This document shows positions 1 to 5,782 of a stretch of 5,782 nucleotides of DNA, piece after piece. Numbering within the stretch: the stretch's first letter is position 1; the number at the start of each line of letters is the position of its first letter. Both the position numbers and the translations under genes were made by a program. The notes below the pieces were generated by a model. That model made no database searches and had not been told where the DNA came from. It saw nothing but the letters and a program-made list of their open reading frames with translations. The DNA comes from CAYGWP01 sp964353455 (GTDB lineage: Bacteria > Planctomycetota > Phycisphaerae > FEN-1346): positions 1-5,782 of the forward strand of contig CAYGWP010000041.1 of assembly GCA_964353455.1 (NCBI GenBank), read 5' to 3'.

Positions 1-2830
1 CAGGGGTCCTGGACCCTTTTTTGTCTTGGACCGAACCATCCGCCCCCGGCGATGCGTCGGAAACGCCCACGACCTCGGCCCCGCGGACGGCCATCGCCCG
101 CAGCGGGCCGGCGGCGTCCCACGCCTTCCGGTCCAGGAGGATGCCCGTGGCCGCGTCCAGGCGCACGAGGCCCGCCGACGTCGCCACATAGACGACCTGC
201 CCGGCCATCGCCGACCGGGCGAGGAGCCGCTCGCCGAAGTCGCGGTCCCAGCGGACGCATCCGGTGGCGGCGTCTATGGCGAGAACGTGCCCGAGGCCCT
301 GGACGATCATCGCCCCGCCGCAGAGGCCGACGGCCTCCTCGGCGGGCACCAGGGGCGCATCCCATGCCGGGCGGCCCGTGGCCGCATTCAGCGCGAACAT
401 GCCCTGGTAATCGCGCGGCATGCAGACAAGCAGTCGCCCCGCCACGGCGGGCGGCGCGCCCTGGCGGCGGAATGCGCCGCTGGAGACCGCCGTCGATGAC
501 ACGCGCTGATACTCGCGGACCCACTCGATCATGCCGTCGCGGGCATCACAGCGGACCACGAATCCCATGTTTGTCACGGCATAGACCGAGCCGCGATGGA
601 CCGTGACGGCGTTGCCGTAATGGACGGGTTCGAGCGGCGCGTCGGTTCTCACCCTTTCCGAGCGGACGATGGAAAAGTTCTGCGAGCCAAGCGGCCGGTC
701 CCAGAGTACCGTACCGCGGGCGGCGTCGAGGCACACCAGGTCGATGGGCATCATCGGGCCGATCCTGTCCTGCATGGTGAGGACGTAGGCCCGCCCGTCG
801 GCCAGGGCGGGGTCGCTGACGGGAAGCACATTCTGCCAGTCGGGGTTCTCGTCGGTGGACCAGAGCGTGCGGCCGGAGGAGGCCTCGAATGCCGCCATGC
901 CGCGAAGGTACTGGCCGGAGGGGTCGAGTCCCCATCGGCTGACGACGCGGCCCTCGGCGACGGCGGGCTCGAACAGCCCCGGAACGGGGGCGAGGTTTAC
1001 GCGTCCGCCGCCGCGGTTCTCGACTTCGCGCAGGCGATGGCCCGGCCGGTCCACCGACTGGAGCGTGCGGCACCAGAGCGGGCGAGCCGGGCTTGCCGCG
1101 GCGACGCCCTGGCAAGCCGGGTCGGCGCCGTAGCAGGCGATCATGTTCGGCCCGGCCACCAACGTATATTGCCCTATAGATTGCACCGAACCGAGCGGCG
1201 ATGGAAACGCTCTCAGAAGGTCCGGCGGCGCACGGAGGAATGCCCCAAGGCCCCACGGCGCGGCGGCCGGCGTCCTGAGGAGCCGCACGGCGACGGCGGG
1301 CTTGCCCGCCATAGCCTCGGCGACGGCGGGCGATGCCGGCGACGCTACGGCCGGGCCGAGGCCGTCAAGAAGCCGCTGGCGGATGGCGGAGGCCGGCTGG
1401 CGGCTGCCCATCCACGGCAGCGGGACGTCCGGCCCGGCGGTGCCGAGCGCGGCCAGGAGCGACTCGCGGTCGCCCACCTGGCTGGCCAGTGCAAGCCAGA
1501 CGCCCACCTGTGCCCTGCCGCGCGCATCGGCGTCCTCGGCGTGTGCAAGCACGTCCTCGAAGGCCCGAAGCGCGAGGCCCGAGCGGCCCTGCCTGAGCCA
1601 TTGCTCGGCGCCGGCCAGCACGGCCTCGTGGACGGCCGCCGACCAGGGGAACCGCCGGCAGAGCGCGACCAGCGCCTGCGGGTCGGCGTCGCGTGCCCGC
1701 TGGAGGGGTTCCTCTGCATCGCGGGCCTGGCTTCGGCGCAGGGGGGCGAGGGTCTCGGACTTCTGTGCCGACAGGACGCGGTCCAGGAGCACCCAGACGG
1801 AGGCGCGTAGTGCGCCTTCGCCGAGCATGAGGCCCTGCCCCTCGGCGCTGTCGTCCAGGAGCGTCTGGATGGCCGAGGTGTCGGCGCCGCCGGTTCGGGA
1901 GCGGACGGCGATCCACTTCATTTCGAGGCCCAGGTCGCGCGGGAAGTCCGGGGCGACGTCGGGCATCTTCGAGAGCATCTTGATACGTGAAGTCACAGAT
2001 GAATCGGCGGTCGGCTTGGCGGCTGCCAACTCCTGGAGCGCGCGCAGCGCATCCTCGCTCCGGCCGGAGGCCATGAGCAGGTCCGCCCATGCGTGCTTCC
2101 ACCAGGCGGTTTCGCCGGAGGTCGCCCGGAGGACGGCCATGATCTGGGCGGCGTCCCAATAGCGGCGCTCAAACATCCGAAGCGCCAGCCGCAACTTCCA
2201 CGCCCGCTCGACGGCCGGGTGGGTGTCGGCCAGGTATCCTGCACGGGCAAGGGCCGCCAGGTGCGACGAGGCGTACTCGACCCAGGAATCCAACTCGGGC
2301 GCATCGCGGAGGCGATCCTCGGTGACCTTCGAGAGCCCCATGTCGAGGGCCTCGACCGTCAGGCCGACGTGGCCGGGGAACGCCTCGACCAGTCGCCGCA
2401 GGTACATGCGGCCGGTCGCCTCGCCGCCAAGCGAGGCGAAGTCGGTCGCAATCGCCCGGTAAAGGGCCGGCGACGCTGAGGGGCCCTTCTCCGGCGAATC
2501 CAGCAGCGCGCGGGCAAGGGCCATCATGCGCCGGGCAAGTTCGGCGGCGGACTCGTACTGGTCGCCGCCTGCGGCCCCTGGTTCGGCGCGCCAGCGCTCG
2601 ACGTTGGCCTGCCAGGTGGCCTGGGGCGTGTCCTTGGGCTGATAGGTGACTTGCGGCGGCGCGGCCTTGGCCTGCGCGGAGGCGGCCGTCGCGGCAAGTG
2701 CGTGCGGCATCCCCGATTCGCAGAGGCACAGCAGGCCGACACAAGACAGCAATAGGATAGAAAAGGGTCCAGGCCCCCTAAAGGCGTTAAGGGTCCTGGA
2801 CCCTTTCCTGTCCGGGCCAGTTGTCGCCAT
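1..2830 (-). CDS. Exported TPR-like / PQQ-type beta-propeller repeat protein, 3' end beyond window
   Basis: I read this frame base by base: it has no stop from the start codon to the window edge (943 codons), so the C-terminus is missing. A basic n-region (R8, K9, R12, R18) and hydrophobic core (about 23-37) form a signal peptide, with possible cleavage near AQA (52-54). Residues about 70-520 are Ala/Leu-rich and helical; 243-273 reads as a clear TPR-like hairpin (AWWKHAWADLLMASGR). From about 556 on there are PQQ/BamB-type blades of the pattern L-DAATG-x3-W: FEASSGRTLW (648-657), LDAARGTVLW (701-710), CDARDGMIEW (761-770), LNAATGRPAW (814-823), IDAATGCVRW (852-861) and LDAATGILL (891-899). 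Weaker blades at about 556 and 915 would make eight. The start at 2830 is chosen because AGGAAG precedes it; ATG 2845 lacks such a site, and Met 2710 would lose the hydrophobic core. The likely role is an envelope or periplasmic scaffold or quinone-linked protein. Substrate is unknown, and propeller repeats alone do not prove PQQ binding. Confidence 0.88.
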   Translation of the reverse strand, partial: MATTGPDRKGSRTLNAFRGPGPFSILLLSCVGLLCLCESGMPHALAATAASAQAKAAPPQVTYQPKDTPQATWQANVERWRAEPGAAGGDQYESAAELARRMMALARALLDSPEKGPSASPALYRAIATDFASLGGEATGRMYLRRLVEAFPGHVGLTVEALDMGLSKVTEDRLRDAPELDSWVEYASSHLAALARAGYLADTHPAVERAWKLRLALRMFERRYWDAAQIMAVLRATSGETAWWKHAWADLLMASGRSEDALRALQELAAAKPTADSSVTSRIKMLSKMPDVAPDFPRDLGLEMKWIAVRSRTGGADTSAIQTLLDDSAEGQGLMLGEGALRASVWVLLDRVLSAQKSETLAPLRRSQARDAEEPLQRARDADPQALVALCRRFPWSAAVHEAVLAGAEQWLRQGRSGLALRAFEDVLAHAEDADARGRAQVGVWLALASQVGDRESLLAALGTAGPDVPLPWMGSRQPASAIRQRLLDGLGPAVASPASPAVAEAMAGKPAVAVRLLRTPAAAPWGLGAFLRAPPDLLRAFPSPLGSVQSIGQYTLVAGPNMIACYGADPACQGVAAASPARPLWCRTLQSVDRPGHRLREVENRGGGRVNLAPVPGLFEPAVAEGRVVSRWGLDPSGQYLRGMAAFEASSGRTLWSTDENPDWQNVLPVSDPALADGRAYVLTMQDRIGPMMPIDLVCLDAARGTVLWDRPLGSQNFSIVRSERVRTDAPLEPVHYGNAVTVHRGSVYAVTNMGFVVRCDARDGMIEWVREYQRVSSTAVSSGAFRRQGAPPAVAGRLLVCMPRDYQGMFALNAATGRPAWDAPLVPAEEAVGLCGGAMIVQGLGHVLAIDAATGCVRWDRDFGERLLARSAMAGQVVYVATSAGLVRLDAATGILLDRKAWDAAGPLRAMAVRGAEVVGVSDASPGADGSVQDKKGSRTP
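2..25 (-). repeat. Second copy of the GGGTCCTGGACCC palindromic repeat, in coding sequence
   Basis: The 13-bp perfect palindrome GGGTCC-T-GGACCC lies at 4-16. On the minus strand, 2-25 matches 2789-2812 at 21 of 24 bases. It is read in the same phase of the same gene, giving D-K-K-G-S-R-T-P (residues 936-943) against D-R-K-G-S-R-T-L (7-14). The outer partner arm, if there is one, would lie to the left of the window. Confidence 0.75.
2762..2806 (-). repeat. REP/MITE-like inverted repeat inside the signal-peptide coding region
   Basis: The plus-strand arm AAAGGGTCCAGG (2762-2773) is perfectly complementary to CCTGGACCCTTT (2795-2806), 12 bp with no mismatch. An inner stem CCCT (2776-2779) pairs with AGGG (2790-2793) around a 10-base loop. 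Small bulges at 2774-2775 and 2794 separate the two stems. The arrangement resembles two REP-like units in inverted orientation. The right arm extends into the 13-bp palindrome at 2791-2803 that is also found at 4-16. It lies entirely within the propeller gene and encodes about residues 9-23. In the mRNA the hairpin would begin about 24 nt after the start codon. Confidence 0.75.
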
Positions 2831-2834
2831 ACCG

Positions 2835-2840
2835 CTTCCT
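2835..2840 (-). promoter_or_regulatory. Ribosome binding site that decides the propeller-gene start
   Basis: Minus-strand AGGAAG lies four bases before the ATG at 2830, or six counted from AGGA. The alternative ATG at 2845 is preceded by an AT-rich stretch with no purine-rich site. In-frame TAA and TAG at 2857-2852 rule out anything further upstream. Confidence 0.55.
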
Positions 2841-2913
2841 GCCATAGTAGCCTATTAAACGACGGAAAGTCGGGCCGGTTGCTTGGAAAACGCCAGGCCG
2901 CGCCGCGGTAAAG

Positions 2914-2937
2914 AGCCTCGCGGAGAGGCTGCTCCGC
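2914..2937 (-). terminator. Possible terminator or attenuator: two competing hairpins after the ThuA gene
   Basis: Directly after the TAG stop of the ThuA-like gene, the transcript can form GCGGAG-CAGCCT-CTCCGC (bases 2937-2920) or AGCCTC-TCCGC-GAGGCT (2930-2914). Each has a perfect 6-bp stem. They share bases 2920-2930, so only one can form. The second is followed by CUUUACC, a poor U tract, so intrinsic termination would be weak. It may be a transcript 3' end or a partial read-through point before the propeller gene. Confidence 0.35.
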
Positions 2938-3855
2938 CTACTTGGGTTCCGGCGACTTTGTCGGCGGCTCGGACTTCTTGGCCGGGGAAGCCTTCTTCAG
3001 TTCCTCCGCCTGGGGCGTGCCGGGTTCGGGCCAGTTGGCGGGGATCGGGATGGTCACCTTGCCGGTGGCGGCCCACTCCGTGCCGCGGAGCATGAGGGTC
3101 TGGAAGCCGATGCCGCCCATCGGCTTCGGGTCGTGGCCCATCGCGTTGTGAAAGACGCGGCCCTTGCCGAACTGGGTGACGATGATCATCGGCTCGGCCT
3201 CGCCGCTGCCGCCCTTGTCTTTGGCCGAGAGGGTGGTGGCCAGCACGCGGGCCGCCGCGTGCTTCAACTGGCGGTGATAGAGTTCGTCCTGGACGTGCTG
3301 GAAGTCCTTCATGCCCTGCGTAATCGGGTGGTCCCTGTCAACTATGGTCACGGTGAAGGAATGCTGCGCCCCGTGGCCGCTGACGTTCTTGCCGGTGTCC
3401 TTGTCTTTCTGCCAGGAGAGGCCGATGAGGTCGGTGAACTCGGGCCAGTCTCCCCAGGCGGTGCTTGCGGCGTGGAAGAGGACGAAACCGTGTCCGGCGG
3501 CGATGTAGTCGAGGAACGCCTTCTCGGTTGCGGCGGGCCAGCGGTTGCCCTCGATCTTCGGATAGGTGGTGTAGTTGCTGACGATTGTCTCGTACCTGGC
3601 GAAGTCCGCCGCGGTCAGGGCCGGGACGTCCTCAGTCACATCGACGGTGAAGCGGCCGGAGTCCTCGTACATCTTCTTCAGGACCGGCGTGGTGGCCTTC
3701 CATGCGTGGTTGTTTGCCCCGCTGAGGATGAGGATGCGGATCTTGCCGGCGGCCGAGGCGGCGGGCTTGTCGGGCTCATCGGCTGCCTGGGCCGGCGCCG
3801 TCCAGGCCATGAGAGCGGCAGTGACAATAACAACCAGCCACATATCTCTTAACAT
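2938..3855 (-). CDS. Exported ThuA-like domain protein
   Basis: 305 aa. A Sec signal peptide (hydrophobic 6-18, probable cleavage after APAQA at 24) is followed by a ThuA-like domain with a class I glutamine-amidotransferase-type fold. Visible landmarks are the first strand and loop IRILILSGANNHAWK (39-53), the acidic VTEDVPALT (73-81), GHGFVLFHAASTAWGDWPEF (121-140), DRDHPIT (173-179), DELYHR (190-195) and GRVFHNAMGHD (232-242). ThuA relatives are linked to trehalose and other disaccharide use through 3-keto sugars, but the reaction for planctomycete-type secreted members is not settled. The last 30 or so residues form a Lys/Pro/Glu-rich tail outside the domain. The ATG at 3855 is favoured over Met5 (3843) because AAGGA lies seven bases upstream. 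That site overlaps the stop of the DUF1080 gene, with only 10 bp between the genes. This indicates an operon and probably translational coupling. Confidence 0.9.
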   Translation of the reverse strand: MLRDMWLVVIVTAALMAWTAPAQAADEPDKPAASAAGKIRILILSGANNHAWKATTPVLKKMYEDSGRFTVDVTEDVPALTAADFARYETIVSNYTTYPKIEGNRWPAATEKAFLDYIAAGHGFVLFHAASTAWGDWPEFTDLIGLSWQKDKDTGKNVSGHGAQHSFTVTIVDRDHPITQGMKDFQHVQDELYHRQLKHAAARVLATTLSAKDKGGSGEAEPMIIVTQFGKGRVFHNAMGHDPKPMGGIGFQTLMLRGTEWAATGKVTIPIPANWPEPGTPQAEELKKASPAKKSEPPTKSPEPK

Positions 3856-3862
3856 GGAATGG

Positions 3863-3868
3863 TCCTTA
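3863..3868 (-). promoter_or_regulatory. Shine-Dalgarno of the ThuA gene overlapping the DUF1080 stop codon
   Basis: Minus-strand TAAGGA contains the TAA stop of the upstream DUF1080 gene (3868-3866) and the AAGGA ribosome site (3867-3863) of the ThuA-like gene. The spacer to ATG 3855 is seven bases. A ribosome ending on the first gene would sit on the start region of the second. Confidence 0.7.
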
Positions 3869-4600
3869 GAGCGTCTTCAGCGCCAGGTCCTTGAACTGGA
3901 CCTGCATGGGCTTGCCGGCGTGGAGTTGGAGTGCGAGGATGCCTTCCATCGCGCGGCCCTTCTCATCGTCGTCGGTCACATCGGCCGTCACGATGCCGTT
4001 GACCTTGTGGACCAGGTGATTGCCCTGGGCGGCGATGACCAACTCGTTCCAGTCCTTCTGCTTGATGGCGGCCTTGATGGCCGCAGGGTCGCTCGCCGTG
4101 CCGGTGACCTTGGGTTTGCCGTCGGCGCCGATGGCGACCTTCTGTCCGGGCCGGCAGACGATGCCTCGCCCGCCTTCCTCGTATAGCATGCCGGTATATG
4201 TGTTGGCCTCGTCCATATCGGCCTGGTAACCGCCGACGACCCACTTGGCGCGTTCCTTGCTGCGGTACTGGACGCCGGAGTTGTGGGCCTCCAGGCGGAA
4301 CATGAGGCGGAGTTCGAAGTCCTTCAGGGTTCCGCCGCGCCAGATGATGAATGTGTTCTTGGGCGTGGGGTTCTCGGCGGTGGTGATGCCCGTGATTGCG
4401 CCGTCTTTGACGGACCAGAACTTCGGATCGCCGTCCCATCCGGTGAGGTCCTTGCCGTTGAAGAGGGGTTTAGCGCCATCGGCCTTGGCCTCTTCGGCGG
4501 CGCGGGCTCTGGATTGAATGACCTGCGATGCGGCAATCGCCATGCCGGCCGTGGCTGCACCCTTCAGTATCTCTCGACGCGTCAGGCTTCTCTCGACCAT
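3866..4600 (-). CDS. Tat-exported DUF1080 protein (3-keto-disaccharide hydrolase family)
   Basis: 244 aa. The N-terminus SLTRREILKGAATAG (5-19) is a twin-arginine leader, followed by a short hydrophobic stretch and likely cleavage near RARA-AEE (about 34). The mature part is one DUF1080 concanavalin-like jelly-roll domain: PLFNGKDLTGW (45-55), FWSVKDGAITG (61-71), FELRLMFRLEAHNSGVQYR (95-113), YEEGGRGIVCRPGQ (140-153), WNELVIAAQGNHLVHKVNG (184-202) and GILALQLHAGKPMQVQFKDL (220-239). The family (Pfam 3keto-disac_hyd) is associated with cleavage of 3-keto-glycosides; activity here is inferred from family only. A GTG at 4618 would add six residues, but AAGGAGG stands six bases before the ATG at 4600, which I take as the start. 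Tat export suggests folding, possibly with a metal, before export. It is first in a two-gene unit with the ThuA-like gene. Confidence 0.92.
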   Translation of the reverse strand: MVERSLTRREILKGAATAGMAIAASQVIQSRARAAEEAKADGAKPLFNGKDLTGWDGDPKFWSVKDGAITGITTAENPTPKNTFIIWRGGTLKDFELRLMFRLEAHNSGVQYRSKERAKWVVGGYQADMDEANTYTGMLYEEGGRGIVCRPGQKVAIGADGKPKVTGTASDPAAIKAAIKQKDWNELVIAAQGNHLVHKVNGIVTADVTDDDEKGRAMEGILALQLHAGKPMQVQFKDLALKTL

Positions 4601-4606
4601 GGAACT

Positions 4607-4613
4607 CCTCCTT
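4607..4613 (-). promoter_or_regulatory. Strong ribosome binding site that fixes the DUF1080 start
   Basis: Minus-strand AAGGAGG, a near-full anti-SD match, lies six bases from ATG 4600. It falls inside the extra coding stretch that a GTG start at 4618 would need, so the shorter protein is preferred. It is the strongest SD in the window and suggests high expression. Confidence 0.75.
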
Positions 4614-4681
4614 GTCACCGATTCGACCCTGTCCGCCGGTATGACCCCGCCGACTGACGTTCAATCCCAACCACATCCAGG

Positions 4682-4710
4682 AACGTACCGCTTGAGACGC
4701 CCGATGGCAA
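4682..4710 (-). promoter_or_regulatory. Weak sigma70-type promoter candidate for the DUF1080-ThuA pair
   Basis: In the 152-bp gap 4601-4752, the minus strand has TTGCCA (4710-4705, five of six to the -35 consensus), then 17 bases, then TACGTT (4687-4682, three of six to the -10). It would give a leader of about 75 nt. The poor -10 makes this only a candidate. I see no hairpin with a U tract, no RNA gene and no credible small ORF in the gap. Confidence 0.2.
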
Positions 4711-4752
4711 CGCAAAAGTTGACATCAGAGTTGTGCGGCGGGCCAGGCAATA

Positions 4753-5733
4753 TCATTTGGCGGAATCCTCGTCGAAGTACTTGGGATGTTCGCGGCGGAG
4801 GGTATCGACGGGGGCGAGGTCGTCGGTCAGCGGCTTCTCGGCGATGGCCTGGGGCGTCAGGTGCTCGTACTCGGTCCGGACAATGGCGGGGAGGTCGAAG
4901 CCGAAGTTCCTGCCCGAGGCCAGCGCCTCGGCCCGTTTGGCCCACTCTTCCACCGTGACGACCTTCTCGCAGGGCGATCCGAAGGCGATGATCTTGCCGG
5001 CGGTCCCGGACTTGCACAGATATGTTTGCGGGAATGTAAGTTGATATGTCTTGAGGGACGCCATGTACAGCCGGCTGACGGCCGGTCCCATGCCGGTGGC
5101 GGCCGCAAGGCCCGGTTCCCACAGGTTGGCCGCCGCCGCGCCCCCCGGCGCAAGGCGCGACTTCACCAACTCCAGGAACTCCCGCGTCGTCAGGTGGAAC
5201 GGAATGTGGTCGGCCGAGTAGGCGTCAAGCAGGATGACGTCGTACGTCTTGGCCGACCGCTTCAGGTACATCCGCCCGTCCATGACGATGACGCGGGTGT
5301 TTGGCGTCCCCTTGAAGGCGAACCATTCCTGGCACACCTTGACGACCTCCGGGTCGAGTTCCACGATGTCCAGCCGCATGTCGGGGAAGTGCCTCTGGAT
5401 GAACCGCGGTATGGCCGCGCCCCCCAGGCCCACGAGGAGCACGTCCTTCGGCGCCGGGTGCAGGGCGAGCGCCGCCATCATGGACTGCGCGTAGCGGAGT
5501 TCTAGTTTCTGCGGATCCGAGATGACCATGATCGATTGGATGCCCCGGCTAGAGAACCGCATGTACCGCCGGTCGCGCTGGGGATAGTCGGTGACGCGAA
5601 TCCGGAAGTACTGCGATTCGGCGTCGAATTGAGTGATCGTCGGTTCCTCGGCGCCTACCGCGATGACGAGCGCGGCCGCCACGGCCGCGCAAAGCGCGAT
5701 GCCGCCCGCCAGGAGGCTGAACGTTCGCTTCAT
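4753..5733 (-). CDS. Spermidine-synthase-like (SAM-fold) protein with N-terminal signal or anchor
   Basis: 326 aa from ATG 5733. Residues 5-28 form one hydrophobic segment after MKR, a signal peptide or single anchor. Then follow ESQYFRIRV (39-47), RYMRF and GIQSIMV (56-70) as in the N-terminal strand domain of spermidine-synthase relatives. The Rossmann part has VLLVGLGGAAIPRFI (98-112), the acidic loop IVELDPEV (123-130), MDGRMYL (151-157) and YDVILLDAYSADHIPFHLTT (164-183). The C-terminal LTDDLAPVD (302-310) is typical of the fused MFS/spermidine-synthase group. Classical synthases carry D-[ST]-[ST]-D-P at the catalytic aspartate; here it is DAYSAD, so aminopropyl transfer is doubtful and another SAM-type reaction is possible. 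GGAG seven bases before 5733 supports this start. However, the frame has no stop from there to the right edge, so a longer N-terminus (for example membrane helices) cannot be excluded. It ends 152 bp before the DUF1080 gene. Confidence 0.82.
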   Translation of the reverse strand: MKRTFSLLAGGIALCAAVAAALVIAVGAEEPTITQFDAESQYFRIRVTDYPQRDRRYMRFSSRGIQSIMVISDPQKLELRYAQSMMAALALHPAPKDVLLVGLGGAAIPRFIQRHFPDMRLDIVELDPEVVKVCQEWFAFKGTPNTRVIVMDGRMYLKRSAKTYDVILLDAYSADHIPFHLTTREFLELVKSRLAPGGAAAANLWEPGLAAATGMGPAVSRLYMASLKTYQLTFPQTYLCKSGTAGKIIAFGSPCEKVVTVEEWAKRAEALASGRNFGFDLPAIVRTEYEHLTPQAIAEKPLTDDLAPVDTLRREHPKYFDEDSAK

Positions 5734-5782
5734 TCCGGCGCTCCGCACGCGCCAATATCCGACGCGGCGGGTCGGGAGACCC

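Noticed and set aside
546..1256. Minus-strand 236-codon frame in another phase
   Set aside because: It is Arg/Pro/Gly-rich and out of phase with the continuous propeller frame that carries the blade motifs. It is a shadow.
1295..1310. Perfect inverted repeat GGCGGGC-TT-GCCCGCC in the propeller gene
   Set aside because: The two-base loop and GC-rich codon use make it a likely by-product of coding. Related GGCGACGGCGGG strings nearby are also explained by Ala/Pro/Val codons.
596..2479. Long plus-strand open frames opposite the propeller gene (404 and 339 codons among them)
   Set aside because: They are antisense shadows caused by high GC. Their proteins are low-complexity Arg/Ala/Gly/Pro-rich with no recognisable domain, whereas the opposite strand gives clear TPR and propeller motifs.
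2854..2859. Minus-strand TTTAAT as a -10 box for the propeller gene
   Set aside because: It matches the -10 consensus at five of six bases and is well placed for a start at 2830, but no -35-like hexamer is found at the right spacing. Too weak to list as a promoter.
3133..4186. Plus-strand frames of about 200-240 codons over the ThuA and DUF1080 genes
   Set aside because: They lie antisense to two confidently recognised families and show no domain, signal peptide or ribosome site of their own.
4719..4753. Plus-strand TTGACA that could be a -35 box
   Set aside because: No -10-like hexamer lies 16-18 bases downstream, and no plus-strand gene follows. It is a chance match.
1..5782. CRISPR array, tRNA, rRNA, toxin-antitoxin or defence genes
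   Set aside because: There are no regularly spaced repeats, no cloverleaf or rRNA-like segments and no protein of such families; coding sequence fills nearly the whole window.

Overview
This is a GC-rich window in which every gene I can support lies on the minus strand, so transcription runs from the right end to the left. The content is a TPR-like/PQQ-type beta-propeller protein, a ThuA-like protein, a Tat-exported DUF1080 protein and a spermidine-synthase-like protein. All four carry export or membrane signals. This mix resembles Planctomycetota or a related uncultured lineage. That is an inference from gene families and base composition, with no rRNA or marker gene in the window.

In transcription order the layout is as follows. 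(1) 5733-4753 encodes a spermidine-synthase/methyltransferase-fold protein with an N-terminal hydrophobic segment; its frame stays open to the right edge. (2) 152 bp of intergenic DNA follows, with at most a weak promoter candidate. (3) 4600-3866 encodes a DUF1080 (3-keto-disaccharide hydrolase family) protein with a twin-arginine leader. (4) 3855-2938 encodes a Sec-exported ThuA-like protein; its Shine-Dalgarno site overlaps the stop codon of gene 3, so the two are very probably co-translated. (5) About 107 bp of intergenic DNA follows, with two mutually exclusive hairpins directly after the ThuA stop. (6) 2830 to the left edge is one uninterrupted reading frame of at least 943 codons with an N-terminal signal, a long helical TPR-like region and about eight propeller-blade repeats. 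This gene has no stop inside the window.

Genes 3 and 4 fit an extracytoplasmic sugar-processing unit, since DUF1080 and ThuA families are both linked to 3-keto-glycosides. The other two genes have no demonstrated link to it.

The most unusual signal is a palindromic repeat built on GGGTCCTGGACCC. A 45-bp hairpin version sits inside the start of the propeller gene, where it encodes the basic part of the signal peptide. A second copy lies in the same gene, strand and reading phase at the left edge. It looks like a REP/MITE-type element domesticated into coding sequence.
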